From the NCBI RefSeq assembly GCF_003121485.1, contig NZ_QAVX01000004.1, forward strand, positions 116,276 to 180,275: a stretch of DNA of 64,000 nucleotides, written 5' to 3'. This DNA is from Dyella sp. C11. Its GTDB lineage: Bacteria > Pseudomonadota > Gammaproteobacteria > Xanthomonadales > Rhodanobacteraceae. Under the pieces are notes generated by a model. That model saw nothing but the letters and a program-made list of their open reading frames with translations, had not been told where the DNA came from and searched no databases. This document shows, in pieces, positions 44,523 through 53,199 of the stretch (its first letter is position 1; every line of letters starts with the position of its first letter). Both the position numbers and the translations under genes were made by a program.

Positions 44523-44809
44523 GCCTCATCCAGCAGTTGCATGCGGTACGCGAGGCACAGGCGCGTGCGCAGGCTGCCCGCGAGGAACTGGCCGTGCCCG
44601 CACAGGCACTGCTGGCGCGTGGACAGCGTTATCCACTGACCACCGTAGGTATCGCGACGGGCGCAGGCTTCGTGCTGGGCCAGCTCAACGTGCACCCGCT
44701 GCGCGTGCCCGGGCTCGGCGCGCTGCTCAGTGGCACCGCTGCCGAAGTCGTGGGGCAGGCCATGCGCCTGGTGGCCGAGTTCACGCAGGACACCAGCGAC
44801 TTCACATGA
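44519..44809 (+). CDS. Small protein of the YqjD/YqjE module
   Basis: The product is 96 residues and starts inside the YqjE-like stop (ATGA). The N-terminal half is a charged helix (LHAVREAQARAQAAREEL). A glycine-rich hydrophobic stretch (LTTVGIATGAGFVLGQLNV) resembles the tail anchor of the DUF883 gene. The position corresponds to yqjK of E. coli, but I see no decisive similarity. It overlaps the next gene by 4 bp. Confidence 0.7.
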   Translation: MSLIQQLHAVREAQARAQAAREELAVPAQALLARGQRYPLTTVGIATGAGFVLGQLNVHPLRVPGLGALLSGTAAEVVGQAMRLVAEFTQDTSDFT

Positions 44810-45975
44810 ACACGCCGATCTCGTCCCCACCGCCCGTTGCCGGAGGTGACGCGGCGCTTACCGAAGCGCCCGTCGAAGCGATGGTGCCCAGCCGCGAACC
44901 GCCGCCGCACCTGCTTCGGGTGCAACGTACGCAGAGTGCGCGCCGGCACCTGCGCGGCATCCGACTCGTGCTCAACGTGTTCCTCGCGCTGGCGTTGCTG
45001 TACACGGTCACGCTCACCAAGCAACTGCTGATACCGCTGGTGCTCGCATCGTTCATTGGCCTTGCGCTGAATCCCCTCGTGGCACGCTGCAGGCACCTGG
45101 GTATTCCGCGCTGGTTGAGTGCCAGCGTGTTGATGATTGGCCTGATCGCGTCCATCGGCGCGGGCATCGGCATGCTCGCGCAGCCAGCGGCCGAGTGGGT
45201 GCACCAGGCGCCGACGGCCATCCGCAATTTCGTTCCCAAGCTGCGCAACGTGATCCAGCCGCTGGAAGCCGCCAACCGCGCCACGCAGGGCCTGACAGGC
45301 ACATCGCGCGTGCAGGGTTCCGTGCAGCCGCCGCCGTTGTCTTTCACGGTGTGGGACGTGCTCGCCACCACGCCGAAGGTGCTGGCCGGCGTGCTCACGG
45401 TCATCCTGCTGGTGTTCTTCTTCCTGGTGTATGGCGACCTGCTGTTGCGGCGGCTGGTGGAGGCCTCACCCAGCTTCGGTTACAAGCGGCACGCGGTGCA
45501 CGTGGTGCGCGGCATTCAATACGAGGTGTCGCGATACATCCTCACCGCCACCTTGATCAACTTCGGCCTGGGCGCGGTAACGGCAGGCATGCTGTGGCTT
45601 TACCACATGCCCGATCCGCTGCTGTGGGGCACCGTGGCCATGCTCGCCAACTTCATTCCCTACGTGGGCGCCATCAGCACCACGGCGGTGCTTGCCATCG
45701 TGGGCCTGCTCAATTTCAACCAGGCGGGCGAGGCGCTGTTGCCAGCGCTCACCTTTGCGGGCATCACGGCGTTCGAAGGCAACCTGGTCACGCCGTTGAT
45801 CCAGGGCCACCGCATGCGCCTGAGCCCCATCGCCATCCTGCTGTGGCTATTGATCTGGGGTTGGTTGTGGGGCATTCCCGGCGCCCTGCTCGCCGTGCCC
45901 ATGCTCACCAGCGCAAAACTGGTGACCGAGCGTGTGCGCGGCTGGCGCTGGTTTGCGCGCATGGTGCAGCGCTAG
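44806..45975 (+). CDS. AI-2E family transporter (PerM/YhhT-like)
   Basis: The product is 389 residues with start overlapping the previous stop (ATGA). It has about eight membrane helices with a large extracytoplasmic domain between the first group and the C-terminal set. Family motifs are LLIPLVLASFIGLALNPLV, LVFFFLVYGDLLLRRLVE, GTVAMLANFIPYVGAI and the late EGNLVTPLIQGHRMRLSPIA. Members include autoinducer-2 exporters and Na+/H+ antiporters, so the substrate is open. Coupling to a YqjD-like module is unusual. Confidence 0.87.
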   Translation: MNTPISSPPPVAGGDAALTEAPVEAMVPSREPPPHLLRVQRTQSARRHLRGIRLVLNVFLALALLYTVTLTKQLLIPLVLASFIGLALNPLVARCRHLGIPRWLSASVLMIGLIASIGAGIGMLAQPAAEWVHQAPTAIRNFVPKLRNVIQPLEAANRATQGLTGTSRVQGSVQPPPLSFTVWDVLATTPKVLAGVLTVILLVFFFLVYGDLLLRRLVEASPSFGYKRHAVHVVRGIQYEVSRYILTATLINFGLGAVTAGMLWLYHMPDPLLWGTVAMLANFIPYVGAISTTAVLAIVGLLNFNQAGEALLPALTFAGITAFEGNLVTPLIQGHRMRLSPIAILLWLLIWGWLWGIPGALLAVPMLTSAKLVTERVRGWRWFARMVQR

Positions 45976-46014
45976 TCGCGCGATTCGCGGCGAGACTGTT
46001 TCCGTAGCACGGCG

Positions 46015-46779
46015 CTACCAGTCGATCCGTTGCCTGTCGCGGAAAAAGCCGCCGTTGATCGCCGGACGCGACGGCAACATCGCCGCCCATACGATGCCTG
46101 CTGCACCATCAGGTACAGGTCGTCCGCCGTGACCGCCCATGTCGGTGGCGACCCAGCCGGGACATACCGCGTTGACCAGGATGCCGCTGCCGGCGAGTTC
46201 CGCCGCGAGCATGCGCGTATGGCTGTTGAGCGCGGCCTTGGACACGCGATAGGCCGGGCAACTCGCGCCTTCGCTTTCGACGGCACCACAGCCGCTGGAC
46301 ACATTCACGATGCGCCCATAACCGTGGCGCTGCATCAGCGGAAGCATGGCCTCGGTGAGTTGCCACGCGCCGATCAGGTTGGTTTCCAGCGCCTGCCGGA
46401 CCACATCGAGATCCACCGACGAGGCCTGGTCGTCGATGTCGAAATATGCACCGGCGTTGTTCACCAGGATATCGAGCCGACCGTATTCACCGGAGATACG
46501 CGCGGCGAGTTCGCGCACGCTTTCCGCCGATGTGACATCGAGCGGCACGGACACCACGTTGCCACCGTCGCGTCGCAACTGGCGTGCCGCCTTTTCGCCC
46601 GCGAGTGGACGGCGTGCACCGAGCAACACGGTGACGCCGGTGGCGGCGAGCTGTCGCGAGACCTCAAGACCCAGTCCGCGATTCCCGCCGCTCACCAGCG
46701 CTACGCGTTGTGACGGTTCCGGTTCGGGCGCGAGCATGCGGCGTCGCGATGGCCTCCCCGGAAACGCCACCGCGCTCAT
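46015..46779 (-). CDS. Short-chain dehydrogenase/reductase
   Basis: The product is 254 residues from the ATG at 46779, which overlaps the OMF stop (ATGA). The Rossmann motif is VSGGNRGLGLEVSRQLA near residues 29-45. Then come LDVTSAESV, NNAGAY, the active-site Ser in VNVSSGCGAVESEG and YRVSKAALN with the Tyr-x-x-x-Lys pair, and PGWVATDMGG. It is the carbonyl-reductase-like class using NADPH. As the last gene of an efflux operon it may modify the exported compound. Confidence 0.9.
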   Translation of the reverse strand: MSAVAFPGRPSRRRMLAPEPEPSQRVALVSGGNRGLGLEVSRQLAATGVTVLLGARRPLAGEKAARQLRRDGGNVVSVPLDVTSAESVRELAARISGEYGRLDILVNNAGAYFDIDDQASSVDLDVVRQALETNLIGAWQLTEAMLPLMQRHGYGRIVNVSSGCGAVESEGASCPAYRVSKAALNSHTRMLAAELAGSGILVNAVCPGWVATDMGGHGGRPVPDGAAGIVWAAMLPSRPAINGGFFRDRQRIDW

Positions 46780-48365
46780 GGCGTGGCGGCCAGCTGGTCG
46801 CAACGCTCGGTGGCACACGCCTGCCAGCCACCGCCCAGTGCCTTGTACACCGACACCGCGCGCAGGTTGATCGATGCCTGCGCATCGGCCAGCGCGTCTT
46901 CCGCTTCCAGCTGCGTGCGTTCGGCATCCAGCAACTGCAGGAAGTCGGCCGCGCCTTCGTTGTAGCGGATGCGCGCCAGGTCGGTCGCGTGGCGGCTGTT
47001 GGTCACCTGCTGTTCCAGCTTGAGCACGCGATCGCGTTGCAGGTTGTAGCCGACGATGGCGTTGTCCACGTCTTCCACAGCCTGAAGCACGGCTCGCTGA
47101 TAACCGGCGAGTGCGGCATCGGCTCGCGCTTCGCTGGCCTTCACGTTGGAACGCACGCGCTGCACGTTGAGCCCGGACCAGGTGATGCTTGGCGCGATGG
47201 ACCACGCACGCGACTGTGCGCCGCCGAAGTCGTTGCTGCGACCGGCAAGAAAACCGAGGAAACCACCGAGCTGGATATGCGGGTAGTAGTCGGCCTTCGC
47301 CACGCCGATGCGGGCGTTGGCAGCAGCAAGTTCGCGTTCGGCGATGCGTACATCCGGACGGCGTTGCAGCACGTCGCCAGCATTGCCGATGTCCAGTGCG
47401 ACATCGATGGGCTTGAAGCCCTTCGGCGACAGGTCGACATCCAGTTCACCGGGGCGCTCACCGACCAGCACGGCGAGTCGCGACGTGTCGTTCTGCGCCA
47501 GCGTCTGCAACGTGGGCAGCTGCGCCTCGACAAAATTCAGTCGCGCCGTGGCGCTGGCCAGATCCTGTTCCGACACGGTGCCAATGTCGGCTCGGGCGTG
47601 GATCAAGCGCAGCGTCTCGCGCTGATTCTCGATGTCGCGGTTGGCCACGTCGATGCGCAACTGCACGCCACGCAGGTCGAAGTAATAGCGCGCGATCTCG
47701 GCGAACAGCGTCACCTGCGCGTCCTGCAGCGCCGCCTGGCTGGCGCCGGCATCCGCACGCGCGGCTTCCACCGAGCGACGCACGCCACCGAACAGGTCGA
47801 TCTCCCAACTTGCGTCGAAACCCGCCTGATAGCTGGTGGTGGTCACGCGCTGATCGGTGAAGCCGGGTTGCTGTTCCTTGCTGCGCGTGTAATTGGCGCC
47901 GGTTTCAATGTCCGGAATTTGTGCCGACTTAGCCACACCCAACAACGCACGCGATTCACGCAGTCGTGCGTAGGCAATCTTCAGATCCGGGCTGTTGGAC
48001 GCAGCGCGCTGGATCAACGCGTCCAGCGTCGGGTCGTTGAACTGCTTCCACCACTGCGCCTGGAAGTTCTGTGTGTTCTCCTGCGCGTTGACGCCCTGGA
48101 CCGCGACCGGTGTTTCCTGGGGCGCGTGGTAGTCGGGGCCGACGCTGACGCAACCGGAGAGCATGATGGCGGCGGCGATCGCGGTGACTTTCTTGGCTGA
48201 AGCGCGTCGCGAGACGGGGCGGCACGTTTCGCAGGCGTCGATGTTGGAGACGTCCATCAGGCCCGCGCCGGTTGCGAGAGTGTCGCCAGATTGGCCCCTC
48301 ACCCCGGCCCTCTCCCCGGTGGGGAGAGGGAGAAGTGTGGCTTTGAGGTTCTTGAAGAAAGACAT
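46776..48365 (-). CDS. RND efflux outer-membrane lipoprotein (NodT family) with repeat-derived N-terminus
   Basis: The product is 529 residues. The start at 48365 is set by GAGGAG inside the end of the RND gene and opens MSFFKNLK. The lipobox LSGC places lipidated Cys72, whereas such signals normally end near residue 20. The extra residues about 9-26 (LLPLPTGERAGVRG) are the translation of the interspersed repeat at 48295-48335. After Cys72 the protein is an ordinary TolC-like channel: VGPDYHAPQ, two OEP repeats (YARLRESRALLGVAKSAQIP, RRPDVRIAERELAAANARIG) and a C-terminal helix (RYNEGAADFLQLLDAERTQL). An ATG at 48257 could give a shorter protein with 35 residues before Cys. Confidence 0.88.
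   Translation of the reverse strand: MSFFKNLKATLLPLPTGERAGVRGQSGDTLATGAGLMDVSNIDACETCRPVSRRASAKKVTAIAAAIMLSGCVSVGPDYHAPQETPVAVQGVNAQENTQNFQAQWWKQFNDPTLDALIQRAASNSPDLKIAYARLRESRALLGVAKSAQIPDIETGANYTRSKEQQPGFTDQRVTTTSYQAGFDASWEIDLFGGVRRSVEAARADAGASQAALQDAQVTLFAEIARYYFDLRGVQLRIDVANRDIENQRETLRLIHARADIGTVSEQDLASATARLNFVEAQLPTLQTLAQNDTSRLAVLVGERPGELDVDLSPKGFKPIDVALDIGNAGDVLQRRPDVRIAERELAAANARIGVAKADYYPHIQLGGFLGFLAGRSNDFGGAQSRAWSIAPSITWSGLNVQRVRSNVKASEARADAALAGYQRAVLQAVEDVDNAIVGYNLQRDRVLKLEQQVTNSRHATDLARIRYNEGAADFLQLLDAERTQLEAEDALADAQASINLRAVSVYKALGGGWQACATERCDQLAATP
48295..48335 (-). repeat. Interspersed CCCTCTCCCC/GGGGAGAGGG repeat, copy 2, inside a coding region
   Basis: CCCCTCACCCC followed by CCCTCTCCCC-GGT-GGGGAGAGGG is the reverse of the copy at 31176-31214. 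It lies in frame within the N-terminal region of the OMF lipoprotein gene and is translated as PLPTGERAGVRG. Confidence 0.8.
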
Positions 48366-48366
48366 A

Positions 48367-51300
48367 TCAATGCTCCTCGATGAGCTTGCTGGCTTGCGCA
48401 AGGCGCGCAGCCTTGCGGGCGCGGCGGCGTTCGCTCATGCGTTCGCCCCAGCCGCGCACCAGCACGTAGAACAGCGGGGTAAAGATCAGGCCGAAGAAGG
48501 TGACGCCCAGCATGCCGGCAAACACCGCTACGCCCATCGCGTGACGCATCTCTGCACCTGCGCCATGCGAGGTCACCAGCGGCACCACGCCCATGATGAA
48601 AGCGAACGACGTCATCAGGATCGGACGCAGTCGCAGGCGGGCGGCTTCCAGCACGGCCTGCACGCGGTCCATGCCTTCGATGATCTGCGCTTCGCGGGCG
48701 AACTCCACGATCAGGATCGCGTTCTTGCACGCCAGGCCCACCAGAACGATCAGGCCGATCTGGGTGAAGATGTTGTTGTCGCCACCGGTCATCCACACGC
48801 CCGAGATGGCAGACAGCAACACCATCGGCACGATCAGGATCACCGCGAGCGGTAGCAGCAGGCTTTCGTACAGCGACGCCAGCACCAGGAACACCAGCAG
48901 CACGCACAAGGGGAACACGAGCACCGCGGTGTTGCCGGCCAGGATCTGCTGGTACGTCAGCTCGGTCCACTCGAATGTCATGCCGTTGGGCAGGTTGTCC
49001 TTGGCCAGCTTTTCAATCGCCGCCTGTGCCTGGCCGCTGCTGAAGCCCGGTGCCGGTCCACCGTTGATCTCGGCTGTCGGATAACCGTTGTAGTGCTGCA
49101 CGCGATCCGGACCCACGGTCTGCTTCACGGTGAGGAACGATCCCAGCGGAATCATTTCACCCGTGGTGCTGCGCGTCTTCAATTGCAGGATGTCGGTGGC
49201 TTCGTGACGGAAGCTCGGCTCCGCGGACACATTCACCTGATACGTGCGACCAAAGCGGTTGAAGTCGTTGACGTAGAGCGAGCCGAGATACGCCTGCATG
49301 GTCTGGTACACGTCGGCCAGGTCCACGCCTTCAGCCTTCGCCTTCTCGCGATCCACGTCTGCGTCGATCTGCGGCACGCTCACCTGGTAGCTGGAGAACA
49401 GGCCCGCGAGCGATGGCACCTTGGTGCTCGCCTGGATCAGGTTCTGCGTCTGCTTGTACAACTCCTCGAAGCCGGCATCCGAACGGTCTTCCACTTGCAG
49501 GCGGAAGCCGCCAATCGTGCCGAGGCCGTTCACCGGCGGCGGCGGGAAGATGGCGATGTACGCATCCTGGATGCCCATGTACTTCTGTTGCAGGGCCGCC
49601 GTGATGGCACCTGCCGACAGCGACGGATCACGACGTTCCTCGAACGGCTTCAACGTCACGAACACGATGCCGGAGTTGGTGCTGTTGGTGAAACCGTTGA
49701 TCGACAGACCCGGGAACGCCACCGCGCTTTCCACGCCCGGCTGCTTGAGCGCGATGTCGCTCATGCGACGGATCACGTCTTCCGAACGATCCAGCGAGGC
49801 CGCGTCGGGCAGCTGCGCAAACGACACCAGGTACTGCTTGTCCTGCGGCGGTACGAAACCCGACGGCACATGGGCAAAGCCGAACAGACCAAGCACCACC
49901 AGGCCGCCGTAGATGATCAGTGCGATGGAGCCCGAACGCAGGATGCGCTTCACGCCGCCCACGTAGCGATTTGCACCGCTGATGAACAGCCGGTTGAACG
50001 GGCGGAACAGCCAGCCGAAGCCGCGATCGATCCAGATGCTCAGCTTGTCCTTCGGCGCATCGCGATCCTTCAGCAGCAGCGCGGCGAGTGCCGGGCTGAG
50101 CGTGAGCGAGTTGAACGCCGAGATGACGGTGGAGATGGCAATGGTCAGCGCGAACTGGCGGTAGAACTGGCCAGTGAGGCCGCTGATGAATGCCGCCGGC
50201 ACGAACACCGCGCACAGCACCAGCGCCGTGGCCACGATGGGCCCGGTCACTTCGTTCATGGCCTTGCGTGTGGCTTCCTTCGGCGACAAGCCGTGTTCGA
50301 TATGTCGCTCGACGTTTTCCACCACCACGATGGCGTCATCCACCACGATGCCGATGGCCAGCACCAGGCCGAACAGCGACAGCGCGTTGAGCGAGAAGCC
50401 CGCCATCAGCATCACAGCGAATGTACCGATCAACGACACCGGCACGGCCACCAGCGGGATGATCGATGCACGCCACGTCTGCAGGAACAGGATCACCACC
50501 AGCACGACCAGCGCGATGGCTTCGAACAGCGTATGCACCACGGCTTCAATCGAACCGCGCACGAAGATCGTCGGGTCATAGACGATCTGATAATCCACGC
50601 CCTGCGGGAAATCCTTCTTCAGGTCTGCCATCAGGCCGCGGACTTCGTCGGAGATCTGGATGGCGTTGGAACCGGGGCGCTGGAAGATCGGCAACGCCAC
50701 GGCGGGCTGGTTGTTGAGCAGGCTGCGCAGCGCGTAGTTGTTGGAACCGAGCTCGATGCGCGCCACGTCGCGCAGGTGCACGAACGAACCGCTGGCATCC
50801 TTGCGCACGATGATGTTGGCGAAGTCGTCTTCAGTGATCAGGCGACCCTGCGTGTTGATGTTGAGCTGGAATGCCGAGTTGTTCGGCCCCGGCGGCGCAT
50901 TCAACGCACCCGCGGCCACGGTGATGTTCTGCTCCTGGATCGCATGCACCACGTCACCCGTGGTCAGCTGGCGCGACGCCAGACGTTCCGGGTCAAGCCA
51001 CACGCGCATGCTGTATTCGCCGGCACCGAAGATCTGCACGTCGCCCACGCCATCCAGGCGCGCCAGCTGATCCTTGATGTGCAGGCGCGCGTAGTTGGAC
51101 AGGTACAGCATGTCGTACCGGTTATCCGGCGAGATCAGGTGCACCACCATGGTGAGGTCGGGCGAGCTCTTCTGCGTGGTCACGCCAAGACGCTGCACTT
51201 CCTCGGGCAGGCGCGGTTGCGCCTGCGCCACGCGGTTCTGCACCTGCACCTGCGCGTTGTCCAGGTCCGTGCCCAGCGCGAAGGTGACAGTGAGCGTCAT

Positions 51301-51567
51301 CGCGCCGTCGCTGGTGGACTGCGAGGAGGTGTAGAGCATGCCTTCCACGCCGTTGATCTGTTCTTCCAGCGGCGTGGCGACGGTTTCGGCGATTACCTTG
51401 GGGTTGGCGCCGGGATAGGAAGCGCGCACCACCACGGTGGGCGGCACCACTTCGGGGTATTCGCTGATCGGCAGCTTGAACAGCGCAATGCTGCCCGCGA
51501 TGACGATCAGCACGGAGAGGACGCCGGCCAGAATTGGCCTGTCCACGAAGAATTGTGCGATTTTCAT
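48367..51567 (-). CDS. RND multidrug efflux pump, HAE-1 (AcrB/MexB) family
   Basis: The product is 1066 residues, starting MKIAQFFVDRPILAGVLSVL at 51567. It has twelve membrane helices and two periplasmic domains. Proton-relay aspartates are in VLAIGIVVDDAIVVVENVER, with the conserved LSPALAALLLK after it; the C-half has MTGGDNNIFTQIGLIVLVGL with the lysine-containing ACKNAILIVEF. The porter region shows GAGEYSMRVWLDPERLAS. It exports hydrophobic drugs or metabolites with the neighbouring MFP and OMF. The OMF gene starts 2 bp after its stop. Confidence 0.96.
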   Translation of the reverse strand: MKIAQFFVDRPILAGVLSVLIVIAGSIALFKLPISEYPEVVPPTVVVRASYPGANPKVIAETVATPLEEQINGVEGMLYTSSQSTSDGAMTLTVTFALGTDLDNAQVQVQNRVAQAQPRLPEEVQRLGVTTQKSSPDLTMVVHLISPDNRYDMLYLSNYARLHIKDQLARLDGVGDVQIFGAGEYSMRVWLDPERLASRQLTTGDVVHAIQEQNITVAAGALNAPPGPNNSAFQLNINTQGRLITEDDFANIIVRKDASGSFVHLRDVARIELGSNNYALRSLLNNQPAVALPIFQRPGSNAIQISDEVRGLMADLKKDFPQGVDYQIVYDPTIFVRGSIEAVVHTLFEAIALVVLVVILFLQTWRASIIPLVAVPVSLIGTFAVMLMAGFSLNALSLFGLVLAIGIVVDDAIVVVENVERHIEHGLSPKEATRKAMNEVTGPIVATALVLCAVFVPAAFISGLTGQFYRQFALTIAISTVISAFNSLTLSPALAALLLKDRDAPKDKLSIWIDRGFGWLFRPFNRLFISGANRYVGGVKRILRSGSIALIIYGGLVVLGLFGFAHVPSGFVPPQDKQYLVSFAQLPDAASLDRSEDVIRRMSDIALKQPGVESAVAFPGLSINGFTNSTNSGIVFVTLKPFEERRDPSLSAGAITAALQQKYMGIQDAYIAIFPPPPVNGLGTIGGFRLQVEDRSDAGFEELYKQTQNLIQASTKVPSLAGLFSSYQVSVPQIDADVDREKAKAEGVDLADVYQTMQAYLGSLYVNDFNRFGRTYQVNVSAEPSFRHEATDILQLKTRSTTGEMIPLGSFLTVKQTVGPDRVQHYNGYPTAEINGGPAPGFSSGQAQAAIEKLAKDNLPNGMTFEWTELTYQQILAGNTAVLVFPLCVLLVFLVLASLYESLLLPLAVILIVPMVLLSAISGVWMTGGDNNIFTQIGLIVLVGLACKNAILIVEFAREAQIIEGMDRVQAVLEAARLRLRPILMTSFAFIMGVVPLVTSHGAGAEMRHAMGVAVFAGMLGVTFFGLIFTPLFYVLVRGWGERMSERRRARKAARLAQASKLIEEH

Positions 51568-51660
51568 TGCATTCGTCCTGGTTGCTCGCTGGCACCATTC
51601 CCGCGTTGGGCGGGGACTTTCGGCGCGTTGTTCGCGATGTGCGGAGACAAAGCGCCCCTG

Positions 51661-51684
51661 GCCCTCTCTCGACGGAGAGAGGGC
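51661..51684. repeat. Short palindrome between MFP and RND genes
   Basis: GCCCTCTCTC-GACG-GAGAGAGGGC has perfect 10-bp arms. It resembles the CCCTCTCCCC repeat family. Confidence 0.6.
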
Positions 51685-51718
51685 GTGCATTCATTTCTTG
51701 CCAATCACTTTCCTGAGT

Positions 51719-51831
51719 CGTCATCCCCGCGAAGGCGGGGATCCAGCGCCTTTATCCACGGCGAAGGAGAGTCACTGGGTTCCTGCTTGACCAGCCTTGC
51801 GGCTGTTGAAAAGCGTCTCGCAGGAATGACG
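51719..51831. repeat. MITE-like element between MFP and RND genes
   Basis: The termini CGTCATCCCCGCGA and TCTCGCAGGAATGACG are imperfect inverted repeats related to those at 26896-27049. With the palindrome at 51661 it fills most of the 289-bp gap inside the efflux operon. Confidence 0.65.
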
Positions 51832-51856
51832 AGCTAAAAACGTTGCGACGTTATCG

Positions 51857-53053
51857 TTACGGCTTCTGCGCCGCGTTCTTCCCCGACGCACCACCCACCA
51901 TCGCCACCTGCTTGTTCGGATCGAGCGAACGCGTTTCCATCGCCACCTTCGTCGGGTTCACTTCCACACCCGGACGCACATGCTGCAGGCCGTTGACGAT
52001 CACGGTGTCCTTGGCATCGAGACCTTCGGTAACCACGCGCAGGCCGTCCAGTAGCGGACCGGTGACCACGCGGCGGTATTCCACCTTGCGGTCGCCGCCC
52101 ACGACGTACACGAACTTGTTGCCAAGATCGGTACCGACGGCGCGGTCATCGACCAGCGCACGCGGCTGGCGGCTGTCGCTGCGCAGCTGGATGCGGACAT
52201 ACAGGCCCGGCGTGTAGCTGGCATCGGCGTTGTCGAACACGGCGCGAAGACGGATCGTGCCGCTGCCCGCGCGTAGCTGGTTGTCGACGAAGTCGACGCG
52301 GCCGGTGTGGGGAAAGCCCTTTTCGTCGGCCAGCGCCATCGAGATCTGCGGCGAGTCGCCGTGTTCGCGACGCTGGCGGTCGAACTTCAGGTAGCTGTGT
52401 TCGTCCACGTCGAAGTAGGCGTAGATCGGGTTGATGCTCACCACGCTGGTCAACACGTCGTTGCTGGTGACCAGGTTGCCCGGCGTCACCAGGGCGTTGC
52501 TCACGCGACCATCGATGGGCGCGCGAATTTCGGTGAAGCCCAGGTTGAGCTTGGCGGCATCAAGCGCCGCGTCGGTCGAAGCCACCTGGGCCTTGGCGCT
52601 CTGCGCGGCCGTCTGCTGGCGGTCGGCTTCTTCCTTGGCAATGGCGTGCTGTTCGAGCAGGCGGTCGGCGCGACCGGCGTTGGCCTGGGCCAGCACCTGA
52701 TTGGCCTTCGCCTCGGCGAGGTTGGCACTCAGGCGATCCACTTCGGCCTGGTAAGGACGCGGATCAATGCGGAAAAGAAGATCGCCTTTTCGCACGATCG
52801 CCCCTTCCCTGAAGTGCACCGAGTCCACATATCCGCTCACGCGGGGACGCAGCTGGATGGTGTCGACGGCCTGCAGGCGGCCGGTGAATTCATCCGCGTC
52901 GTCCACCGGACGCACCAGCACCTGGGCGACCGTTACGGCGGGCGCCGGCGGCGGACCGGCTTGGGCATGGCTGTCGCCGCTATGGCCCAGCAGCGCCCAG
53001 CTGCCGCCCACCACGGCGAGGGAAAGCATGGCGAGAATCCATCGTTTGTTCAT
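51857..53053 (-). CDS. RND periplasmic adaptor (membrane-fusion protein)
   Basis: The product is 398 residues from the ATG at 53053, with GGGAG upstream. The N-terminus is an uncleaved or cleavable signal (KRWILAMLSLAVVGGSWALL) without a lipobox. The lipoyl half-motif is TIQLRPRVSGYVDSVHFREG and GDLLFRIDPRPYQ. A long coiled-coil hairpin runs about residues 95-170, the second lipoyl half is LGFTEIRAPIDGRVSNALV, and beta-barrel and membrane-proximal domains follow. It is the first gene of the operon, facing the LysR gene. Confidence 0.93.
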   Translation of the reverse strand: MNKRWILAMLSLAVVGGSWALLGHSGDSHAQAGPPPAPAVTVAQVLVRPVDDADEFTGRLQAVDTIQLRPRVSGYVDSVHFREGAIVRKGDLLFRIDPRPYQAEVDRLSANLAEAKANQVLAQANAGRADRLLEQHAIAKEEADRQQTAAQSAKAQVASTDAALDAAKLNLGFTEIRAPIDGRVSNALVTPGNLVTSNDVLTSVVSINPIYAYFDVDEHSYLKFDRQRREHGDSPQISMALADEKGFPHTGRVDFVDNQLRAGSGTIRLRAVFDNADASYTPGLYVRIQLRSDSRQPRALVDDRAVGTDLGNKFVYVVGGDRKVEYRRVVTGPLLDGLRVVTEGLDAKDTVIVNGLQHVRPGVEVNPTKVAMETRSLDPNKQVAMVGGASGKNAAQKP

Positions 53054-53162
53054 CTTCGGCTCCCAGATTTGAACTCGCCGAAGTGGGGGTACCCCGACGA
53101 TCAGGTGCGGAAGATTAGATGTACCATCCGGTTCAATAAATGCTTTATGATGCAACGCAATA

Positions 53163-53177
53163 GTGACTGCCAGTCAC
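53163..53177. promoter_or_regulatory. LysR-type T-N11-A palindrome
   Basis: GTGACTG-C-CAGTCAC is a perfect 15-bp dyad containing T-N11-A. It lies 22 bp before the LysR start and 109 bp before the adaptor start, the usual position for a LysR protein controlling itself and a divergent operon. Confidence 0.65.
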
Positions 53178-53199
53178 GAATGGGGTAAAAATCCAGCCT

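Noticed and set aside
49093-51837. 914-codon open frame on the + strand opposite the RND pump
   Set aside because: Antisense frame created by GC-biased codon usage; translation is His/Arg/Gln-rich and matches nothing.
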